This document shows, piece by piece, positions 34,977-42,253 of a DNA stretch of 64,000 bases. Position 1 is the stretch's first letter; each line of letters starts with the position of its first letter. A program made the translations under genes and the position numbers. The stretch is from Pelagerythrobacter marensis (GTDB taxonomy: Bacteria; Pseudomonadota; Alphaproteobacteria; Sphingomonadales; Sphingomonadaceae): contig NZ_CP011805.1 in assembly GCF_001028625.1 (NCBI RefSeq), forward strand, positions 1,302,001 through 1,366,000, read 5' to 3'. Below the pieces are notes generated by a model. That model did no database searches, was not told the origin of the DNA, and worked only from the letters and a program-made list of their open reading frames with translations.

Positions 34977-35260
34977 CACTTCTTCTCCTTCTTCTTGTAC
35001 ATCGCGAGCATTCGCTCCGTAACCGCGAAGCCGCCGAAGATGTTGACGCTAGCCAGCACCACGCCCGCCAGCCCGAGCCACTTGGCCGCCGGGCTACCGG
35101 CTTCCGCCGCAGCGATCAGCGCGCCGACGATTATCACCGAGGAGATCGCATTGGTCACCGCCATCAGCGGCGTGTGCAGCGCAGGCGTGACCGACCAGAC
35201 CACGTAATAGCCGACGAAACACGCCAGCACGAAAATCGACAGGATCGAAATGAAGTCCAT
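34976..35260 (-). CDS. pntAB: NAD(P) transhydrogenase subunit alpha part 2 (membrane subunit)
   Basis: 94 residues from ATG 35260 (MDFISILSIFVLACFVGYYVVW). Three or so membrane helices: residues 3-23, a second around PLMAVTNAISSVIIVGALIAA and a third around WLGLAGVVLASVNIFGGFAVTERML, ending in the basic MYKKKEKK. In alphaproteobacteria such as Rhodobacter and Rhodospirillum the alpha subunit is split, this being the membrane half. The start overlaps the stop of the inserted DUF559 gene (TAATG), and the stop overlaps the pntB start region. The longer frame upstream (to 35437) is antisense to DUF559 coding in another frame and is rejected. Confidence 0.92.
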   Translation of the reverse strand: MDFISILSIFVLACFVGYYVVWSVTPALHTPLMAVTNAISSVIIVGALIAAAEAGSPAAKWLGLAGVVLASVNIFGGFAVTERMLAMYKKKEKK

Positions 35261-35682
35261 TAAGCGGGCGCTCCGGAAAGTCCTCCCCCCCTGGGGGAGG
35301 TGGCAGCCGCGCCAGCGGCTGACGGTGGGGGTCTGTCGGTACAGTAGGCAATGATGGCTTCCGCCGTTCCAATCGCGTCGTCCAGGACTTCGCTCGCAGG
35401 AATACGCAGAACGCCTATGCCTTGCTCGTTCAACCATCGATCGCGGCTGATGTCGCGCGCTGGACGATCGCCCATATCATGCGCGATGCCATCGATCTCG
35501 ATGGCGATCCGCCGGGTCGCGCAATAGAAGTCGAGCACGAAATCGCCGACAGGATGCTGCTTGCGGAATTTCACGCCATCAGGTTTTCCACGAAGCTGCT
35601 GCCACAAGAGCACTTCGGGTAGCGACATCTCGCGGCGCAAGCGGCGCGCGCGTTTCAAACCTTCTGGTGTGTGATCTTCCAC
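35260..35682 (-). CDS. DUF559 (Vsr-like, PD-(D/E)XK) endonuclease-domain protein inside the pnt operon
   Basis: 140 residues from GTG 35682. Residues 1-115 match DUF559: RARRLRREMSLPEVLLWQQLRG, then VKFRKQHPVGDFVLDFYC with the catalytic D and IAIEIDGIAHDMGDRPARDISRDRWLNEQGIGVLRI with the E-x-D part, a PD-(D/E)XK nuclease-like core as in very-short-patch repair enzymes. The last 25 residues (PPPSAAGAAATSPRGGG) are translated from the left inverted repeat of the unit. The gene is bounded by inverted repeats at 35282-35331 and 35688-35734 and separates pntAA from pntAB, so it appears inserted. Role unknown; perhaps a selfish or repeat-associated nuclease. Confidence 0.9.
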   Translation of the reverse strand: MEDHTPEGLKRARRLRREMSLPEVLLWQQLRGKPDGVKFRKQHPVGDFVLDFYCATRRIAIEIDGIAHDMGDRPARDISRDRWLNEQGIGVLRIPASEVLDDAIGTAEAIIAYCTDRPPPSAAGAAATSPRGGGLSGAPA

Positions 35683-35734
35683 TTCAGCCCCCTCCGTCAG
35701 CGCTACGCGCTGCCACCTCCCCCAGAGGGGGAGG
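35282..35734. mobile_element. Putative DUF559 unit bounded by long inverted repeats
   Basis: The left end read on the plus strand (35282-35331) and the right end read on the minus strand (35734-35688) share the order CCTCCCCC, CTGGGGGAGGTGGCAG, GCG..., GCTGACGG and a G-run, with only a few differences. The right repeat ends 5 bp before the DUF559 start codon and the left one lies within its 3' end. No target-site duplication is obvious and no transposase is encoded, so mobility is inferred. Confidence 0.7.
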
Positions 35735-35767
35735 ATCTCAGCCCGAAGAAGGTCGCTAACCTCAGCC

Positions 35768-36901
35768 TCAACCCTGCAACCTCTCGTTCACGACCTTGCC
35801 GCCCTGCGTCAGCCGCACGGCGTCACCGATCTCCTCGTCGAGCACGGGCTTGCCCGCGTCCTTGTCCCAGAAGGCGGAGAGGAAGTTGTAGTGGTTGCGG
35901 GCGAACAGGGCGCTGGCATCGGCGGCCAGGTGCGCGGCGGTGTTCGAATAGCCGACGATCTTCACGCCGTGCCTTTCGACCACCTCATCGGGCTTCGATC
36001 CCGCGACGTTGCCGCCGGTCCCATCTCCCTGAGCGACCGCAAGGTCGAAGATCACGCTGCCCGGCTTCATGCTGGCGATCTGTTCGTCCGAGATCAGCCG
36101 GGGCGCGGCGCGGCCGGGGATGAGCGCGGTGGTGATGACGATATCCTGCTTCGCAATGTGCGAAGAAACGAGCTGTGCCTGCGCGGCCTTGTATTCATCG
36201 CTCATCTCGGTCGCATAGCCGCCCGAACCCTCGCCCTCGATCCCCGCGACATTCTCGACGAAAATGGGCTTGGCGCCCAGCGACTGGATCTGTTCCTTCG
36301 TCGCCGAACGCACATCGGTTGCCGAAACCTGCGCGCCCAGGCGCCGCGCGGTCGCGATCGCCTGCAGGCCCGCAACGCCCACGCCCATCACGAAGACCCT
36401 GGCCGCCTGCACCGTGCCGGCGGCGGTCATCATCATGGGAAAGGCACGGCCATATGCGTTCGCCGCGGTCAGCACCGCCTTGTATCCGGCAAGGTTGGAC
36501 TGGCTGGAAAGCACGTCCATGCTCTGCGCGCGGGTGATGCGCGGCATGAATTCCATCGCCAGTGCCTCGAACCCGGCATCGGCGTAGGCCTGAACCCGAT
36601 CGGACTGGGTGAAGGGATCGAACAGCGCGGCAACCAGCGCGCCCGGTTTCGCACCGGCGAGCGCCAGGACGTCGGGCGCCTGCACGCCCAGCACGATCCC
36701 TGCCCCTTCGACCGCTTGCGGCCCGGGCACGACATCCGCCCCCGCATCGCGATAGGCCTGGTCGGGAACGGACGCGGTTTCGCCCGCGCCTTCCTCCACC
36801 GCGACGCCGGCGCCCAGCGCCAGGAACTTCTTGACCGTTTCGGGCGTGGCGGCGACCCGGGTTTCCCCCGGAGCCCGCTCTTTCAGGATCGCGATCCGCA
36901 A
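35768..36901 (-). CDS. pntAA: NAD(P) transhydrogenase subunit alpha part 1 (NAD-binding)
   Basis: 377 residues, the peripheral NAD(H)-binding subunit (domain I), related to alanine dehydrogenase. RVAATPETVKKF near the N-terminus, MTAAGTVQAARVFVMGVGVAGLQAIATARRLGAQVSATDVR with the GxGxxG motif and acidic residue, and ALIPGRAAPRLI are typical. A TTG at 36901 gives LRIAILKERAPGE, aligning with the family start MKIAVLKE; no Shine-Dalgarno is seen, but the stop of the COX IV-like gene lies 14 bp upstream so reinitiation is likely. A start at 36976 would overlap that gene out of frame and is rejected. Confidence 0.92.
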   Translation of the reverse strand: MRIAILKERAPGETRVAATPETVKKFLALGAGVAVEEGAGETASVPDQAYRDAGADVVPGPQAVEGAGIVLGVQAPDVLALAGAKPGALVAALFDPFTQSDRVQAYADAGFEALAMEFMPRITRAQSMDVLSSQSNLAGYKAVLTAANAYGRAFPMMMTAAGTVQAARVFVMGVGVAGLQAIATARRLGAQVSATDVRSATKEQIQSLGAKPIFVENVAGIEGEGSGGYATEMSDEYKAAQAQLVSSHIAKQDIVITTALIPGRAAPRLISDEQIASMKPGSVIFDLAVAQGDGTGGNVAGSKPDEVVERHGVKIVGYSNTAAHLAADASALFARNHYNFLSAFWDKDAGKPVLDEEIGDAVRLTQGGKVVNERLQG

Positions 36902-36915
36902 GGCGCTGGCGGCGG

Positions 36916-37041
36916 TCAGCTTGCGATCAGCAGAACAATGATCAGAACGCCGATCGCAAGGATCGGAACCGACCATTTGAGAAGGGCGATGAAGCCGCCG
37001 TACGTCTCGTTGGCCGCTTTCATGTCGTTACCCGAAGCCAT
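36916..37041 (-). CDS. aa3-type cytochrome c oxidase subunit IV-like small protein
   Basis: 41 residues. Sequence MASGNDMKAANETYGGFI followed by a single hydrophobic helix (ALLKWSVPILAIGVLIIVLL) is characteristic of the bacterial aa3-type cytochrome c oxidase subunit IV family (COX4_pro_2), a one-helix subunit seen in Paracoccus and Rhodobacter oxidases. GGGGAC lies 11 nt upstream of the ATG. It is the first gene of the transhydrogenase operon here, far from any oxidase genes in this window, a placement I have seen in other sphingomonads. Confidence 0.9.
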   Translation of the reverse strand: MASGNDMKAANETYGGFIALLKWSVPILAIGVLIIVLLIAS

Positions 37042-37207
37042 AGAAGTCGTGTCCCCTGAAAAGATGTATCGCCAGCGGTCTATCGCGCGCCGCGGCGGGC
37101 ATCAAGTCCGGCGCATTCGTTCGCACGAAGTGTAACAGCCTTAATCTCGCCTTTACCCCCTGCCCCTAAATCGAGCCCCTGTACCGCAACGGGACGGTTT
37201 GGGGAAA

Positions 37208-38626
37208 ATGGCCGAAAGCGAATCGCGCCTTCTGATGCTGATCGACGACGAGCCGGCCCAGAGCCGGCTGATCACGGCACTCGCCGCACGCGAAGGGTGG
37301 CGCACGCTGGTGGTGAACGATTCGGAAACCGCAATCGCCACGCTGGGCACGCGCCAGGGGATGCAGCTGGCCGCGATCATCCTCGATCAATGGGTGCCGG
37401 GCGACGATGCCTGCAGCCTGATCGAAGAGCTCAAGACCCGCCGCCCCGCGCTCCCCGTCCTGATGCTGACCACCAGTTCCAGCCCCCTGCTCGCGGTCGA
37501 TGCGATGCGCGCGGGTGCAACCGATTACCTGATCAAGCCCGTCGCGCCCGACCGGCTGATGCAGGCACTGCGCAGCGCGACCAAGCACGAAGCGCCCAAA
37601 GACGAACTTCAGCCGCTGACCGAAAAAATGCCCGCATCGCTCGATTTCGATGCGATGATCGGCACCGCGCCATCGTTCCGCACCGCGCTGGCGCGTGCGG
37701 CAAAGGCAGCGCGCGGCCACGGCGCCGTGCTGATCGAAGGCGAAAGCGGCACCGGCAAGGAAATGCTGGTGCGGGCAATGCATGCCGCCAGCCCCCGTTC
37801 GAAATCGGCGATGCGCTCGATCAATATCGGCGGCGTTTCGGCGGGGTCGATCGAATCGATCCTGTTCGGCCATGAACAGAACGCATTTCCCGGCGCGTTC
37901 GAACGGCAGATCGGCGCATTGCAGCACTGCGACGGCGGGACCCTGGTCCTCGACGAGATCGACCGGCTCGAACCCGATATGCAGTTGAAGCTGGCCGAAT
38001 GCCTCGAACAGGGGATCGTTCGCCCGATCGGGGCTCGTCACGGATTTCGGGTGGACGTCCGCCTGATCAGCGCCAGCAACCTTCCGCTGGCCGATCTGGT
38101 GGCCACCGGCCATTTCGAAGAACGGCTCTATACCGCCATTTCCGGGACCACGATCGTCCTGCCGCCGCTGCGCGACCGGCCGGGCGATATTACCGCGCTC
38201 ACCCGCTATTTCCTCGCCCGGATCGGGGAGCAGCCGGGCCTTCGCCACCACGCCATTTCGGAAGGGGCGCTGCAGCTCCTGTCCGGGTTCGACTGGCCCG
38301 GCAATGTCCGCCAGTTGCAATCGGTGCTGTTCCGCGCCGCGGTCTACTGCGATGGCGAGACGCTTACCGCCGAAAACTTCCCCCAGCTTCTCGAAATGGT
38401 GGGCGACCAGGGCGAAACGATCAGCCCGGTTCACGAAGGCGCCGGCGTCATGCTCTATACCGAAGATGGCAACCTGCGTGCGCTGGAGGATATCGAGGCG
38501 GACGTGATCCGCCTGGCGATCGGGCACTATCGCGGGCGCATGACCGAAGTCGCCCGGCGGCTCGGCATCGGCCGTTCCACCCTCTATCGCAAGCTCAGCG
38601 ATCTCGGCATCGACGACGCGGCCTGA
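37208..38626 (+). CDS. NtrC-like response regulator (receiver-AAA+-Fis HTH) with degenerate GAFTGA
   Basis: 472 residues. Receiver domain 8-120 with acidic pair Asp13-Asp14, phosphoacceptor Asp60 in ILDQWVPG, Thr88 and Lys110. AAA+ domain about 150-370: Walker A GESGTGKE 178-185, Walker B TLVLDEID with Asp249-Glu250, and arginine finger region LRDRPGDI. Fis-type HTH at the end (MTEVARRLGIGRSTLYRKLSDLGI). The sigma-54-contact loop GAFTGA is replaced by NAFPGA (225-230), so activation through sigma-54 is doubtful. ATG 37208 follows GGGGAAA; a TTG three codons earlier is possible. No kinase gene adjoins. Divergent from the COX IV-pnt operon. Confidence 0.92.
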   Translation: MAESESRLLMLIDDEPAQSRLITALAAREGWRTLVVNDSETAIATLGTRQGMQLAAIILDQWVPGDDACSLIEELKTRRPALPVLMLTTSSSPLLAVDAMRAGATDYLIKPVAPDRLMQALRSATKHEAPKDELQPLTEKMPASLDFDAMIGTAPSFRTALARAAKAARGHGAVLIEGESGTGKEMLVRAMHAASPRSKSAMRSINIGGVSAGSIESILFGHEQNAFPGAFERQIGALQHCDGGTLVLDEIDRLEPDMQLKLAECLEQGIVRPIGARHGFRVDVRLISASNLPLADLVATGHFEERLYTAISGTTIVLPPLRDRPGDITALTRYFLARIGEQPGLRHHAISEGALQLLSGFDWPGNVRQLQSVLFRAAVYCDGETLTAENFPQLLEMVGDQGETISPVHEGAGVMLYTEDGNLRALEDIEADVIRLAIGHYRGRMTEVARRLGIGRSTLYRKLSDLGIDDAA

Positions 38627-38668
38627 GGCTGTTTGCCAAGGCCGGACACGCGGACTATCGCCGCGGGA

Positions 38669-39430
38669 ATGAGCGTATCGTTCGACTTTTCAGGCAAGAG
38701 CGCCCTCGTCACGGGGGCCGCGTCGGGCATTGGCGCGGCGACCTGCCGCTGGCTGGACGCGCAGGGGATCGCGCGCCTCGTGCTGGTCGATTGCGACAGC
38801 GAAGCGCTCGACCGGCTGGCGCTGTCCTGCGACTGCCGCCGCGTGGCCGGCGACGTTGCCGATCCGGCGCTGTGGGACGGGCTGGAAGGGCTCGGCCCGC
38901 TCGATCACGCCGTCATCAACGCCGGGATCGCATCGGGCGCGCCGATTGCCGAGTGCGAGTTTGCCGAATGGCGGCGGGTCATGGCGGTCAACCTCGACGG
39001 CGCGTTCCTCTCGCTGCGCGCGGCCATGCGGGCAATCCCCGGCGCGGGCAGCGTGGTCGTGACCGCCTCCATCAGCGGGGTGAAGGCCGAACCGGGCACG
39101 GCCGCCTACGGCGCATCGAAAGCGACACTGATCCAGTTGGCCAAAGTCGCGGCGAAAGAAGGCGCGCCGCAGGGGCTGCGCGTCAATGCCGTGGCACCGG
39201 GCGGAGTCGATACGCCGATCTGGGACCAGGCCCCCTTCTTCCAGGATCTCGTGCGCGAGCACGGCGGCGACCGCGCGGCGGCGCTGAAGGCCATGGCCGA
39301 AATGGCGACCCCGCTGGGCCGCTATGCCGCGGCGGAGGAAATCGCCGGCCAGATCGGCTTTCTGCTGTCCGACGCGGCGGCCTCCACCACCGGCGCGGTG
39401 CTGGTGAGCGACGGCGGCTATTCGCTCTAG
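38669..39430 (+). CDS. Short-chain dehydrogenase/reductase
   Basis: 253 residues, classical SDR. Cofactor motif TGAASGIG at 15-22, NAG motif in INAGI (84-86), catalytic Ser134, Tyr147 and Lys151 (YGASK), and the PG motif VAPGGVDTP. The acidic residue after strand 2 (LVDCDS) suggests NAD rather than NADP preference. C-terminal LLSDAAASTTGAVLVSDGGYSL is family typical. Start ATG 38669 is preceded by GCGGGA; an upstream TTG in frame is weaker. Substrate not predictable. It follows the response regulator by 42 bp and may be co-transcribed. Confidence 0.92.
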   Translation: MSVSFDFSGKSALVTGAASGIGAATCRWLDAQGIARLVLVDCDSEALDRLALSCDCRRVAGDVADPALWDGLEGLGPLDHAVINAGIASGAPIAECEFAEWRRVMAVNLDGAFLSLRAAMRAIPGAGSVVVTASISGVKAEPGTAAYGASKATLIQLAKVAAKEGAPQGLRVNAVAPGGVDTPIWDQAPFFQDLVREHGGDRAAALKAMAEMATPLGRYAAAEEIAGQIGFLLSDAAASTTGAVLVSDGGYSL

Positions 39431-39445
39431 CGTGATTCTTTTTGG

Positions 39446-39467
39446 AGCGGCACCGGCCGGTGCCGCT
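39446..39467. terminator. Perfect 22-bp GC-rich palindrome after the SDR gene
   Basis: AGCGGCACCGG (39446-39456) is followed directly by its exact complement. GGAGC and GCTCC (39444-39448, 39471-39475) could extend it. On the SDR strand it lies 16 bp after the stop and is preceded, not followed, by a T run, so intrinsic termination is uncertain; it might instead be an operator for trpC. Confidence 0.45.
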
Positions 39468-39531
39468 TCAGCTCCTCTGAACACGAACTGCCCGTCGACA
39501 GGCGCGCGCGGGCAGGCCATAGGCACGCGCG

Positions 39532-40320
39532 ATGAACAAGCTCGACGAAATCTGTGCCGTAAAGCGCGAGGAAGTGGCCGCGCGCCGCACCCGCGCGACG
39601 ATCGACGATCTCGACCGCGCCGCCGCCACCGCCGCCACGCCCCCGCGCGGTTTCGCCCGCGCCCTGGCCGAAAAGGCGCATCGCGGCTTTGGCCTGATTG
39701 CGGAAATCAAGAAAGCATCGCCCTCCAAAGGGTTGATACGGCCCGATTTTCGCCCCGCCGAACATGCCCTAGCCTATCAGGCTGGCGGTGCGGCCTGCCT
39801 TTCGGTGCTGACCGACGCCCCCCATTTCCAGGGGCACGAGGATTACCTGATGGACGCGCGCGCCGCCTGCGACCTGCCCGTGCTGCGCAAGGATTTCATG
39901 GTCGATCCCTGGCAAGTTGCCGAATCCCGCGCGATCGGGGCCGACGCGATCCTGATCATCGTCGCCGCGCTGGACGATGGCGTCATGGCGGAGATCGAGG
40001 CTGCCGCGCTCGAACGCGGGATGGACGTGCTGGTCGAAGTGCATGACGAGGCGGAGATGGAACGCGCCGCGCGGCTGCGCTCGCGCCTGATCGGGGTCAA
40101 CAACCGCGATCTGAAGACATTCCGTACCGATCTCGCCACGACCGAGCGGCTCGCCCCGCTCGCGCCCGAAGGCGCGCTGCTGGTGGGCGAAAGCGGGATC
40201 GCGACGCAGGCCGATTGCCAGCGGCTGGCCGCAGCCGGGGTCCGCGCTTTCCTGGTGGGCGAGAGCCTGATGCGCCAGGACGACGTGGAACGCGCGACGC
40301 GCAGCCTGCTCGAAGGCTGA
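39532..40320 (+). CDS. trpC: Indole-3-glycerol phosphate synthase
   Basis: 262 residues, monofunctional TrpC, a TIM barrel closing the indole ring of CdRP in tryptophan synthesis. LDEICAVKREEVAARR starts the family; the catalytic Lys is in LIAEIKKASPSKG, further residues in VLRKDFMVDPWQ, LVEVHDEAEME, GVNNRDLKTF and VGESGI. Length is standard. It begins the trpC-moaC-moeA-lexA series, but the terminator-like hairpin after it (40408-40432) suggests at least partial separation from moaC. Confidence 0.96.
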   Translation: MNKLDEICAVKREEVAARRTRATIDDLDRAAATAATPPRGFARALAEKAHRGFGLIAEIKKASPSKGLIRPDFRPAEHALAYQAGGAACLSVLTDAPHFQGHEDYLMDARAACDLPVLRKDFMVDPWQVAESRAIGADAILIIVAALDDGVMAEIEAAALERGMDVLVEVHDEAEMERAARLRSRLIGVNNRDLKTFRTDLATTERLAPLAPEGALLVGESGIATQADCQRLAAAGVRAFLVGESLMRQDDVERATRSLLEG

Positions 40321-40407
40321 ACTTTCCTACACGCGGCGCATCTGCCAAGACGGCGCGCATGACGTTCGCCCGCCGCCAGCCCGCCCGCTGCACCGCCCTG
40401 CGCGCGG

Positions 40408-40432
40408 CCGCCGAAACAGGGGCGGATTTTTT
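40408..40432 (+). terminator. Candidate rho-independent terminator after trpC
   Basis: CCGCC (40408-40412) and GGCGG (40421-40425) form a 5-bp GC stem with an 8-nt loop, followed by A and six Ts (40427-40432). It lies about 88 bp after the trpC stop and 70 bp before moaC. The stem is short, so termination may be partial. Confidence 0.55.
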
Positions 40433-40457
40433 GCTCCAGGACTGTGTAACATGCGGT

Positions 40458-40486
40458 CCAAGTCCAACAGGCCCAAGTCCAACAGG
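40458..40486. repeat. Two 14-bp tandem repeats upstream of moaC
   Basis: CCAAGTCCAACAGG occurs at 40458-40471 and again at 40473-40486 (15-bp period), 16 bp before the moaC start. Could be a slippage product or a binding site; nothing else suggests a function. It would stay in frame with moaC (5 codons). Confidence 0.6.
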
Positions 40487-40501
40487 AAGGCGGGCCGGCG
40501 G

Positions 40502-40987
40502 ATGAGCGGGCTGAGCCATCTCGACGAATCGGGCGCGGCGCGCATGGTCGATGTCGGGGCCAAGCCGGAAACCGCCCGCTCGGCCACGGCAAGCGGGCGC
40601 ATCACGATGCGGCCTGACACCATCGCCGCGATCCGCGATGGCGACTTGCCCAAGGGGGACGTGCTCGCCGCCGCGCGCATCGCGGGGATCATGGCGGCCA
40701 AGAAGACCGGCGAGCTGATCCCGCTGTGCCACCCCCTCGCGCTCGACGCGGTGACGGTCGATTTCGCGTTCGAGGATGACGCTTTGCGGGTTACCGCGCA
40801 AGTCTCCCTGACGGGGCGCACAGGGGTGGAAATGGAAGCGTTGACAGCCACTTCGGTCGCACTCCTGACACTCTATGACATGGCCAAGGCGGTGCAGAAG
40901 GACATGACGATCGGGCAGGTGCGCCTGATCGCAAAGACCGGCGGCAAGTCGGGCGACTGGCACGCGGACGGCCCGGATCTGGAATGA
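40502..40987 (+). CDS. moaC: Cyclic pyranopterin monophosphate synthase
   Basis: 161 residues. With MoaA it converts GTP to cyclic pyranopterin monophosphate in molybdenum cofactor synthesis. KTGELIPLCHPLALDAVTVDF carries the conserved LCHPL, EMEALTATSVALLTLYDMAKA the E-AL-A motif, with the catalytic Lys and Asp in DMAKAVQKDM. ATG 40502 (MSGLSHLDESGAARMVDV) gives the family start; a longer frame upstream would run through the tandem repeat. The stop overlaps the moeA ATG (ATGA). Confidence 0.95.
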   Translation: MSGLSHLDESGAARMVDVGAKPETARSATASGRITMRPDTIAAIRDGDLPKGDVLAAARIAGIMAAKKTGELIPLCHPLALDAVTVDFAFEDDALRVTAQVSLTGRTGVEMEALTATSVALLTLYDMAKAVQKDMTIGQVRLIAKTGGKSGDWHADGPDLE

Positions 40988-42171
40988 CCGGCGCGGCCCC
41001 ACTGCCGCAGCCCCTTCCGCTGGAAGAGGCATGGGCCCGGCTGCTTGACGGCATCCGCCCCTTGCCGGGCGAAGCGCTGGCGATCGAGGACGCGGCTGGC
41101 CGCCATCTCGCCGCGCCGTTATCGGCGCACGTCACCCGCCCGGCGGCGGACCTGTCGGCGATGGACGGCTATGCCGTGGCCGGGGAAGGCCCCTGGACCG
41201 TGACCGGCGAAAGCCGTTGCGGCGCACCGTTCGCCGGCACGCTGGCCAGCGGTCAGGCCGCGCGCATCTCCACCGGCGCAGTCATGCCTGCAGGGGCCGA
41301 CCGGGTGCTGATCCAGGAAGATGCGCTGCGCGACGGCGACCGCCTCGCCCTCGCCGCCGATCTGCCCGGCCCCGGCGCGAACGTCCGCAGGCGGGGGATC
41401 GACTTCGAACAGGGCGACGCGCTGCTGCCCGCAGGCAGCCGGCTCGGTGCACGGCAAATCGCGCTCGCGCTCTCCGCCGGGGTCGATACCGTGCCGGTCC
41501 ATCGCGCGCCGCAAGTGGCGATCCTCGATTGCGGGGATGAACTGGTCGATGGTTCGATCCCCGCGACCAATGGCGCGATGCTGGCGGCAATGGTCGCCGG
41601 CCTGCCCTGCGCGGTGCGCCGCATCGGCCCGGTGGCCGACGATCCGGGCGCACTGGGCGCGGCGCTCGCCCGGTGCGAAGGCTGCGACCTCGTGCTGACC
41701 AGCGGCGGTGCCTCGGTCGGCGATCACGACCTCGTGCGCCCGGCGCTGGAGGCATGGGGGGCGCAGATCGCCTTCTGGCGTGTGGCGATCCGGCCAGGCA
41801 AGCCGCTGCTCGTCGCCCGCCGCGAAGGCACGCTGGTTCTCGGCCTGCCGGGCAACCCGGTATCGGCCTTCGTCACCGGGTTCCTCTTCGCCCTGCCCGC
41901 GCTGCGCGCCATGCTCGGCGCGCCCGATCCCCTGCCCCGGGCCAGCCACCTTCCCGTCGCGGCCGATCTGCCGGCGGGCGGACCGCGGGGCGAGTTCATG
42001 CGGGCCGTGCTGCGCGGCGGACAGGCGGACCCGATCCGCGAACGCGACAGCAGCCTGCTCGCCCAACTGGCGCGCGCCGACGCGCTGATCTGGCGCCCGC
42101 CGCACTGCGCCGGGACGAAAGCGGGAACGGATGTTCCCGTCTATCACCTCGAAAACGGCGCAATTGCTTGA
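40984..42171 (+). CDS. moeA: Molybdopterin molybdotransferase
   Basis: 395 residues. MoeA inserts molybdate into adenylylated molybdopterin. Domain order is as in E. coli MoeA: SAMDGYAV (conserved), RISTGAVMPAGADRVLIQED, then the MPT-binding-like TSGGASVGDHDL and GKPLLVARREGTLVLGLPGNPVSAFVTG, with a C-terminal beta domain. Translationally coupled to moaC by ATGA. The lexA promoter begins in the last codons of moeA, so the TTGACT -35 overlaps its 3' end. Confidence 0.95.
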   Translation: MTGAAPLPQPLPLEEAWARLLDGIRPLPGEALAIEDAAGRHLAAPLSAHVTRPAADLSAMDGYAVAGEGPWTVTGESRCGAPFAGTLASGQAARISTGAVMPAGADRVLIQEDALRDGDRLALAADLPGPGANVRRRGIDFEQGDALLPAGSRLGARQIALALSAGVDTVPVHRAPQVAILDCGDELVDGSIPATNGAMLAAMVAGLPCAVRRIGPVADDPGALGAALARCEGCDLVLTSGGASVGDHDLVRPALEAWGAQIAFWRVAIRPGKPLLVARREGTLVLGLPGNPVSAFVTGFLFALPALRAMLGAPDPLPRASHLPVAADLPAGGPRGEFMRAVLRGGQADPIRERDSSLLAQLARADALIWRPPHCAGTKAGTDVPVYHLENGAIA

Positions 42172-42210
42172 CTTGTCAGGACAGGTTGCCTAATTGTTCC
42201 GCATTCGTTC
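42168..42210 (+). promoter_or_regulatory. lexA promoter with SOS box
   Basis: A TTGACT -35 (42168-42173), 17-bp spacer and TAATTG -10 (42191-42196) are followed by GTTC-CGCATTC-GTTC at 42196-42210, the alphaproteobacterial LexA operator (GTTC-N7-GTTC). The operator starts on the last base of the -10, ideal for autorepression by LexA. Only the box was recognised by consensus; promoter hexamers are by inspection. Confidence 0.85.
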
Positions 42211-42253
42211 GCAATCGCGCACGATCGTGTCAGGCGACCAGGGAGATTTCGCC

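Noticed and set aside
35261..35437. Extension of pntAB upstream to 35437
   Set aside because: It runs through the DUF559 gene in another frame, over the repeat; the family starts at MDFISILSI.
37113..37132. Short TTCGT-TCGC-ACGAA hairpin between the COX IV gene and the response regulator
   Set aside because: Only 5-bp arms, expected by chance in this composition; not reported as an operator.
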